Positions 8,281 to 14,182 of a DNA stretch of 22,737 bases are shown in pieces. Each line of letters opens with the position of its first letter. The first letter of the stretch is position 1. Source of the stretch: a virus; IMG/VR virus record IMGVR_UViG_3300027659_000223, positions 1-22,737 of that record; one strand, written 5' to 3'. The notes beneath the pieces are model-generated. The model had not been told where the DNA came from, searched no databases, and saw only the letters and a list, made by a program, of their open reading frames with translations. The position numbers and the translations under genes are program-made.

Positions 8281-9798
8281 TTATTGCGGATTGGTTTCTA
8301 AAAATACAATATCTGCAGTTAAATTTGCAGAACTTGTATTTAACGATGCTTTTATACTATCTATAGTAATTGGTGAATATGTAGAAATTTCAGAATCTTC
8401 TGTAGCTTTTACTTGAGCATAATTCATTTTATCGGGACTTGTCTCATTATTTATTTCACTAAAAATAACGAATCCTGCAGGATGTAATATATTTTTTACA
8501 GATAACATCCAATCTTCAATTGATTTTGATGATCGAACCACGTAAGAAAATGGTTGATAATATACTGCAGCATCGTCACCTGAAAAGGGTGTTTTCCCCT
8601 GTATAACCATTGTGTCTGATACTTGTCCTTGGGTATCTTCCCAATCACCGGCTCTATAAGTAGTTCCCCCTACAATAGCTGACAAGTTTGCTGTTTCTAA
8701 AAATGTCACTGTTGCATTTCCAGAAAAAGTAGAAAAACTTCTTAGATACGTATTACCTGAATCTAGTATTTCTACAATTCCGGATCCAGAGGTTAAATTT
8801 GCACTATCATATACGCTTAGATAAAAATACTCAGATGGTTCAAAAACATAATCATCATAGGTAACAAAAGTAATTGAAGTTGTATTTGTTACAGCATTTG
8901 CAGCAGGCGCAGTTACTGGAGGAAAACTACCTGTTAAGGATGTTAGTCCAACAAAATCATTTGCAGTTAAATCTGATGCAGGAAATAATTCATTAGGAAC
9001 ATCCCAGCTTGTCCAAGGAGTTATTCTATAATATAAGTTTGTTCCTGCATTTATATTTGTTGTAGAAACAGTAAAAGTTACATTGTCTCCTTCTATAACT
9101 TTTTGCTTGTTGGCAGTAACTAATAAATTTTTAGATGCAGTAGATGTTGCGTCTAATACTGTGGTTGTTCCGCTTAATTGTAGAGAGTAAGCACCGGTAG
9201 GATATATTAACATCACTATGTTTTCGATACCTTCAAGTATGTCATCTACTATAAGCGATAGTTTAATATTTGCTGTGGTGTCATATGTACTGTTTGCTGC
9301 AAATATTAAATTCCCCGATGTAGGAACATTAAACACATCTGCATTTTGAATTCCAGATAATACGTAGGGAACTACTGTACCTACAGGAACATTTACTGCG
9401 GAAACATTAAATGTTACAGTTTCTCCCTCATTTATAGTTTGTCTATCTGGTTTAATATAAAATTCAGCAACGTTTGCAGTAATGGTTTGTGATGTATCTG
9501 ATATTGTAAATCCTACGCTTTCTGTTCTTCCAGAACCAGTTAACCGTAGAATAAAGCTTTCCGTTCCTTCAGTGTTTAAGTCGTTTGCAATATTTAAAGT
9601 TACTTTACTTTTATCATTTTGTATTAAAAAATTTCCAGACAAACTAGAAATTCCTATAAAATCTAAAACACTAACATTTGCTCCAGATATATTAAATGGA
9701 ACTAACGTGCCATTAGGAAGACCTGTTCCATTTAAAGAAATTACAAGAGCTTCACCTTCGGATGCTGTAGTTCTGCTATAAGATAGTGTATATGCCAT
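8281..9798 (-). CDS. Calx-beta/Ig-like repeat protein with wedge-type C-terminal module
   Basis: A 505-residue protein. Three Calx-beta/Ig-like units are visible: residues about 5-103 (SEGEALVISL...GTLVPFNISG...EGTESFILRL...TISD), about 114-216 (NEGETVTFNV...GTVVPYVLSG...EGIENIVMLI) and about 227-347 (IEGDNVTFTV...GTNLYYRIT...EPSEYFYLSV...EILD). Residues about 380-448 are a different module: YRAGDWEDTQGQVS, then YYQPFSYVVRS and KNILHPAGFVIFSEI. I recognise this as the C-terminal end of the gp7-position wedge proteins of marine T4-like phages. The start codon follows the stop of the upstream gene directly (TAAATG). Calx-beta and Ig-like domains on phage virions are usually surface-exposed and may bind host or particle carbohydrate. 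The ligand is unknown, and whether the protein sits in the wedge is inferred from the C-terminal module and gene order. Confidence 0.78.
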   Translation of the reverse strand: MAYTLSYSRTTASEGEALVISLNGTGLPNGTLVPFNISGANVSVLDFIGISSLSGNFLIQNDKSKVTLNIANDLNTEGTESFILRLTGSGRTESVGFTISDTSQTITANVAEFYIKPDRQTINEGETVTFNVSAVNVPVGTVVPYVLSGIQNADVFNVPTSGNLIFAANSTYDTTANIKLSLIVDDILEGIENIVMLIYPTGAYSLQLSGTTTVLDATSTASKNLLVTANKQKVIEGDNVTFTVSTTNINAGTNLYYRITPWTSWDVPNELFPASDLTANDFVGLTSLTGSFPPVTAPAANAVTNTTSITFVTYDDYVFEPSEYFYLSVYDSANLTSGSGIVEILDSGNTYLRSFSTFSGNATVTFLETANLSAIVGGTTYRAGDWEDTQGQVSDTMVIQGKTPFSGDDAAVYYQPFSYVVRSSKSIEDWMLSVKNILHPAGFVIFSEINNETSPDKMNYAQVKATEDSEISTYSPITIDSIKASLNTSSANLTADIVFLETNPQ

Positions 9799-11178
9799 TT
9801 AAAATCCTGGGTATTTAAATCGTATTGATCTGATATCTGGAACAGTTACAACTTTTACTTTGTGTGATGTATTATCAACTGGGCTTAAAATGTTGCCAGT
9901 ATATCTAATATTTAAAAGTGTACCTTTTTTAATAGTATGTTCTATTGGAAAAGTAATTGTAACTATTCCATTTTTTATAGTATAACCACCTTTAAGGCTT
10001 TCAGTTGGCGCACCGGGCACGATAACAATATTACTACTATAATTAATACCTGCATTTTTAACTTCGACGCTAACTATAGACCCTACTCTGGTTACACTTG
10101 ATACCTCGGCTTTAGCAAACTTTCCATTGCCGTCTGTGTCAATAATATATTGTATTGGATGATTAACTTTATATCCTAATTTACCATCTACCACAGTTAT
10201 TTTAGAAATTACAGAATATAATGTTGCAGATAATTGTGTTGTATCTATTGTGGTTCCTAATAATACAGATTTAGTTGCAGTAATAGTTTCTCCACCAATA
10301 AAAAAACCTTTGGTTTTCTTATTATCTAAAATTAATTCGTATACATCATTTCCATTTAAATCTATTTGTTGTACATTTGTTACAACCGCAGTTGATTTAG
10401 ATGTGGTTCCTAATATCTCAGTATCTTTAAATTGAAAAAGAGTTTCGTTAGAATCCATTTGTTTAACACGCAGGGTAGTATATTCTCCCCATTTGCCTGA
10501 AGATGGTCTAAAAACTATATCATATGGATAAAAGAAATCAATAGTCTCTTTATATAAAATATTAAATAAAATTCTATAGGCTTCTTCGGTTCCTTTTCTG
10601 CTATAAATTTCTCTTATCTTTTTTGCTAAAAATTTATTATCTGATAATGAAGATGCGGATATATCATATGCATAATTATTTAAAAATTTACTAATCATAT
10701 CTTCAGATGTGGTATCTATATCTGCATACTTAGTAATATCTTGCAATAATTCTTGTGCCTGATTATTTTGTTCTAAAAATTCATAATACGCTTTTATAAA
10801 TGTAACAAACATTCCATAATCTGTTTGTATAAACTCTGGCAATTGATTTTCAATTAATACAGATAATCTATTTTGTATTCTTGAAAAAGGATTTTCTGCG
10901 CCAGCGCCAGTATGCAGTGTATAAATTAATGGATCTTTTATAGCACCATACACACCATACGTATCTGCAGTATAAAATTCACCTTCAATATCATAAAATG
11001 TAATTGTTATGTATATACCTTTTCCGCCACGATCAATGTCTTCTTGTATTGCTTCTGTTCTAGTTAAAAATAACGGATAGAACCAACCAGTCAAATCTCC
11101 ATTTGTTTGGTTAGATTTTGAGGTGCCAAATAGTTTTAATGGCCCAGAATCGGTTGATTCAAAAACGTTATCTATCAT
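9799..11178 (-). CDS. Baseplate wedge protein at the gp7 position (N-terminal module)
   Basis: A 459-residue protein encoded between gp6 and the Ig-like protein/gp8, the place of T4 gene 7. Residues 31-79 (GWFYPLFLTRTEAIQEDI...GEFYTADTYG) are a domain I recall from structural proteins of marine T4-like phages. Residues 111-150 (NQLPEFIQTDYGMFVTFIKA, then YYEFLEQ) start a helical wedge domain. It continues with D-ID-TT-EDMISKFL (153-166), KKIREIYSRKGTEEAYRILF (186-205) and FFYPYDIVFRPSSGKW (215-230). The rest is beta-rich with an 'F.DTEILG.TS.STAVV' module like the one in gp8. T4 gp7 is 1032 residues; this is less than half, and the usual C-terminal YYQ.FSYV/HPAG module lies in the next gene. 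The start is 2 bp after the gp6 stop. Naming it gp7 rests on synteny and motif recall, so no symbol is given. Confidence 0.75.
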   Translation of the reverse strand: MIDNVFESTDSGPLKLFGTSKSNQTNGDLTGWFYPLFLTRTEAIQEDIDRGGKGIYITITFYDIEGEFYTADTYGVYGAIKDPLIYTLHTGAGAENPFSRIQNRLSVLIENQLPEFIQTDYGMFVTFIKAYYEFLEQNNQAQELLQDITKYADIDTTSEDMISKFLNNYAYDISASSLSDNKFLAKKIREIYSRKGTEEAYRILFNILYKETIDFFYPYDIVFRPSSGKWGEYTTLRVKQMDSNETLFQFKDTEILGTTSKSTAVVTNVQQIDLNGNDVYELILDNKKTKGFFIGGETITATKSVLLGTTIDTTQLSATLYSVISKITVVDGKLGYKVNHPIQYIIDTDGNGKFAKAEVSSVTRVGSIVSVEVKNAGINYSSNIVIVPGAPTESLKGGYTIKNGIVTITFPIEHTIKKGTLLNIRYTGNILSPVDNTSHKVKVVTVPDIRSIRFKYPGF

Positions 11179-11180
11179 TT

Positions 11181-13025
11181 TTATTCTGCAATCATAGTTG
11201 TAGTTAAACCACTTGATCTTTTAGTTGCTGTGTCTGCTTTTCCGTCATCTAACACAAGTATTATATCTTTCGTTGTTTTAATGTCCAGTCCTGCGATACT
11301 CGAATATATTCTAATATCGTTTGCATTTTCAATATATCCTGTTATATTTAAACTTGCAAAAGATATCTGTCCCGTAATATAATCTACACTTCCTATATCA
11401 GAAACCAATGTTGTGCCTGTGAGAAAATCTATTAAATTTATTGTACCTGTTGTCTCTGCAGTTAATACATCTTTTAGGTATGTTGTATATAACACATTGT
11501 TTACAATATAATAAAATGCAGAGGATTCTATAGTACCGGGTACTAATTGATTTGCAAATTTTATAACAGTGTCACCGGTATAACCGTTTGACGCACCTAT
11601 AATTGGAATTATTCTTTTGTTTACTTTTATAGAAGTGGTATTGCCTATTACCGATCCGTCTACTGCATCAATAATTTTAGATAATTTAGAAAAAACAAAA
11701 GTCTTATTAAATTTTTGTAATTCTTGTGTGAAATATCTTTCTATTGCGTCGCGAACAAATATTTCTATTTGAGGTATAGTAAATCTAGAGTTTTTAGTTT
11801 GTGCTTTAACAGATGTATCAATATTAATATAAAGATAATTAGGATCAACAAACTCCGGAATAATAGATATTACTTTTTTATTTGCTAAAATATTTTCTTT
11901 AATATTTGTTTTGACTGCTTCACTAATTGTATATCCATCGTACGGTTTTAGTGATATAATAACTTTTCCATATTTAGGAGGATCATTGTCTTCTCCTCCC
12001 CAAACTGCTATAGAATCGACTAAAGGATAATTCGCTTCAATTATTGCTTTATAGTCATCTGCAGTAACTGCTCTATTATATGATGATAAAAATCTAGGAG
12101 CCTTAAATTTTATTTCATCTAATGTATCTGCAACATCGCCTCCTGTAGAATTTTGTGTTGCTATTATACTAGTGTCTACTGTAACACCTCCAATTTGAAT
12201 TCCTAGTGAGAACGCCTGCACTATATTTCCAGAAACATTACTATCTATTCCTGAACTAATTAAATATTCAACTTTAACTATATTGCCTGGTTCTAATTTT
12301 TTACCAAGTACATTATCACCAAAAAATATTTCATAAAATCCTGAGGGATTTTCTTCTAAGAAATATACTTTAGACGTTGGCAATGTTACCGCTAAATTTT
12401 CCGCTAATGTATAACTTTCTATTGTCAGATCTGTATATGATTTTTGAACAGTAACTCGTAAAGTACTAGTATCTACATTCTCATTAGGTATCGTATATTT
12501 TTCAGACGGACCAGATAAATCCACTCTATACGAATAAACTAATGGTTGTCCTTCTACAATTTCCAAATTATCGAATAAATAAATTCCGTCTTGCGGATAA
12601 ATTGTTACTGCATCTAAATTTACAAACGTATATTCTTTGCCGCTAATATTTGTCACAAAGGGAGAATATTTTGGCAAAGTTAATGATGTGGGTAAATCAA
12701 TAGGATCCGTTACTGTAAAAGATACCTTTGCTCTAGAACTTCTATACGACAATGGAGTATACCCTAAATGTTTTGCGATTGATACTGCAGATTGCCGTTT
12801 TACTGCAGAATCCATAAACATTTCATTTGCAACCATATTTGCTAAGTATGCATTATAATGTGTATTGTATGCTAGTATGTCTAATAAAATATTAAGACTA
12901 GACGCTTCAAAATCATAATCTTTAAAAATAAGATTATTATCTTTGTCTCTATAGTTTGTTAAAAATTGTTTTAGATTTGTCTTAATTGGATCAAAATCTA
13001 ATTCTGCTAATCTGTAATTTGCCAT
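11181..13025 (-). CDS. 6: Baseplate wedge protein gp6
   Basis: A 614-residue homologue of T4 gp6 (660 residues), the wedge subunit whose dimers form the ring that ties the six wedges together around the hub. Diagnostic features are the N-terminal 'LAELDFDPIKTNLKQFL' block, the FKDYDFEASSLNILLDILAY helix and the NTHYNAYLANMVANEMFMDSA segment (about residues 55-75), followed by KRQSAVSIAKHLGYTP. Further on, RAVTADDYKAIIEANYP and a VWGGEDNDPPKYGKV segment match the gpJ-like (gp6/P2 gpJ) baseplate fold shared across contractile systems. The start overlaps the gp25 stop by one base (TAATG), and gp25-gp6 adjacency is conserved in many myophages. Assignment is firm. Confidence 0.93.
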   Translation of the reverse strand: MANYRLAELDFDPIKTNLKQFLTNYRDKDNNLIFKDYDFEASSLNILLDILAYNTHYNAYLANMVANEMFMDSAVKRQSAVSIAKHLGYTPLSYRSSRAKVSFTVTDPIDLPTSLTLPKYSPFVTNISGKEYTFVNLDAVTIYPQDGIYLFDNLEIVEGQPLVYSYRVDLSGPSEKYTIPNENVDTSTLRVTVQKSYTDLTIESYTLAENLAVTLPTSKVYFLEENPSGFYEIFFGDNVLGKKLEPGNIVKVEYLISSGIDSNVSGNIVQAFSLGIQIGGVTVDTSIIATQNSTGGDVADTLDEIKFKAPRFLSSYNRAVTADDYKAIIEANYPLVDSIAVWGGEDNDPPKYGKVIISLKPYDGYTISEAVKTNIKENILANKKVISIIPEFVDPNYLYINIDTSVKAQTKNSRFTIPQIEIFVRDAIERYFTQELQKFNKTFVFSKLSKIIDAVDGSVIGNTTSIKVNKRIIPIIGASNGYTGDTVIKFANQLVPGTIESSAFYYIVNNVLYTTYLKDVLTAETTGTINLIDFLTGTTLVSDIGSVDYITGQISFASLNITGYIENANDIRIYSSIAGLDIKTTKDIILVLDDGKADTATKRSSGLTTTMIAE

Positions 13026-13423
13026 TATCTTACTCTACTTATAGATGTTGTTATTGTTATTGGGGTATTTCCATTCTTTAAAGTAAATATAACGTTAATT
13101 AGTAAATCGTTTTTATCTTCATATTCATCAACACTTACTTTTAGTAATCTTGCCCGCGTTTCAAATTTTTCTATAGATTCAGCAATTGTTCTTTCAAGTG
13201 CAATTTTTACCGCAGCTGAAAAATTTTCAAACATTAAAGACCGTATTTGAGTTCCTATTTCAGGATGAAACGGTCTTTCAAAATTGTTTGTTCTTAATAG
13301 ATGTCGTATTGATGTTTTAACCGCATCTTCATCTGTCTTTAGATAAAGATCTTTAGTAAACGGATTAACCTTAAAAGAAAGGTCCAAGTCTACGTATTGT
13401 CTAGTTGTTGTTTCTGTTGCCAT
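13025..13423 (-). CDS. 25: Baseplate wedge protein gp25 (GPW/gp25 family)
   Basis: A 132-residue protein matching T4 gp25 (132 residues), the sheath-initiator component of the baseplate that is homologous to TssE of type VI secretion. Visible family marks are the N-terminal VDLDLSFKVNP block, EDAVKTSIRHLLRTN (residues 32-46), the core ERPFHPEIGTQIRSLMFE loop (49-66, equivalent to the conserved EPR-type loop) and a C-terminal beta strand (LLINVIFTLKNG). In contractile machines this protein connects the inner baseplate ring to the first sheath ring. It lies directly upstream of gp6 with a TAATG overlap. No clear Shine-Dalgarno is seen near the ATG. Confidence 0.95.
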   Translation of the reverse strand: MATETTTRQYVDLDLSFKVNPFTKDLYLKTDEDAVKTSIRHLLRTNNFERPFHPEIGTQIRSLMFENFSAAVKIALERTIAESIEKFETRARLLKVSVDEYEDKNDLLINVIFTLKNGNTPITITTSISRVR

Positions 13424-13441
13424 ATTTGTTATTTATTAACC

Positions 13442-14176
13442 TTATGCTAAAGCTAAAAAAACACCTGCGCCGCCGCCTGCAGTTTTATCATTCCAAAATG
13501 TAGCAACGGGTAGTTCAGATTTAACTACCTGCCCATTAATTTGAATAAAAGATACATGTATCCATTTCTTAACAAATGGAATCTTCGTTTGGGGGTCAAC
13601 TGCTTCTCTATATTCCAATAGTAATTGTTTATGTGGTATATTTTTTTTAATCCATGTAGCAATTTCTACATATTTTTCCCCGCTATCACCAGGAAACCCC
13701 ATATCTACTGCTGCCCCTAATCCATGGTCGGTATATTCAGATTCTTTGCCAATTTCTCCAGTTATTCTAAAACAGCTGGTAACTACCATCTTTGGATATT
13801 TTTTCTTAATAGGATCAATACAATTTAATGTTAAATTTCTTATATTTTGGACTATTTGTTGTACTGTTAAACCTCGTTGTGCTTTTAATGTCGATTTAAC
13901 TAAATCTTTTAATACATATTTTCCGTTTTCTGTAAGTTTAAAAGTCAACGGAAAATCTACTGCGCTTGCAATTTCGTTATCTATTTCTGGAGCAAGATAT
14001 GTTTGTCCATCTTCTATGCTCCATGTCTGAATTTCTTTATCACGATAATCTCGTTTAGCTCTAGCTTTAACAAGCTTCCCTGCTTTTTCTTTATCATCAA
14101 GAATTGTAGCAGGAACGCCAGTATATGCTTTTTGTGTATTATCGGTGAAATCTATAACAACAACTTTATTTACCAT
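13442..14176 (-). CDS. Virion-module M15-type peptidoglycan peptidase
   Basis: A 244-residue protein with an M15 (D-Ala-D-Ala carboxypeptidase/endolysin-type) zinc-peptidase domain from about residue 100 to 212. The sequence shows TSCFR (133-137) and then SEYTDHGLGAAVDMGF, giving H151 and D158 in the H-x6-D pattern. LLLEYR follows with E188 as likely catalytic acid, and then KKWIHVSF with H207 as third ligand. All expected metal ligands are present, so it looks active. Residues 1-95 form an unrecognised N-terminal domain and the C-terminus is a short Gly/Ala-rich tail (TAGGGAGVFLALA). It is encoded between gp5 and gp25, so it is probably carried in the virion to cut cell-wall peptides during tail penetration rather than serving as a lysis enzyme. 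The nearby gp5 glycosidase-like domain appears dead, which supports that role. Virion location is inferred. Confidence 0.85.
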   Translation of the reverse strand: MVNKVVVIDFTDNTQKAYTGVPATILDDKEKAGKLVKARAKRDYRDKEIQTWSIEDGQTYLAPEIDNEIASAVDFPLTFKLTENGKYVLKDLVKSTLKAQRGLTVQQIVQNIRNLTLNCIDPIKKKYPKMVVTSCFRITGEIGKESEYTDHGLGAAVDMGFPGDSGEKYVEIATWIKKNIPHKQLLLEYREAVDPQTKIPFVKKWIHVSFIQINGQVVKSELPVATFWNDKTAGGGAGVFLALA

Positions 14177-14182
14177 ATTATG

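Noticed and set aside
8274-8285. Overlapping AATAAATA copies on the minus strand before gp8
   Set aside because: They have a mismatch at the first box position and sit immediately before the start codon, leaving no room for a normal late transcript start.
13430-13437. AATAAATA on the minus strand before gp25 as a late promoter
   Set aside because: It has one mismatch to TATAAATA and lies so close to the gp25 ATG that the transcript would be nearly leaderless. It is more likely chance in AT-rich spacer.
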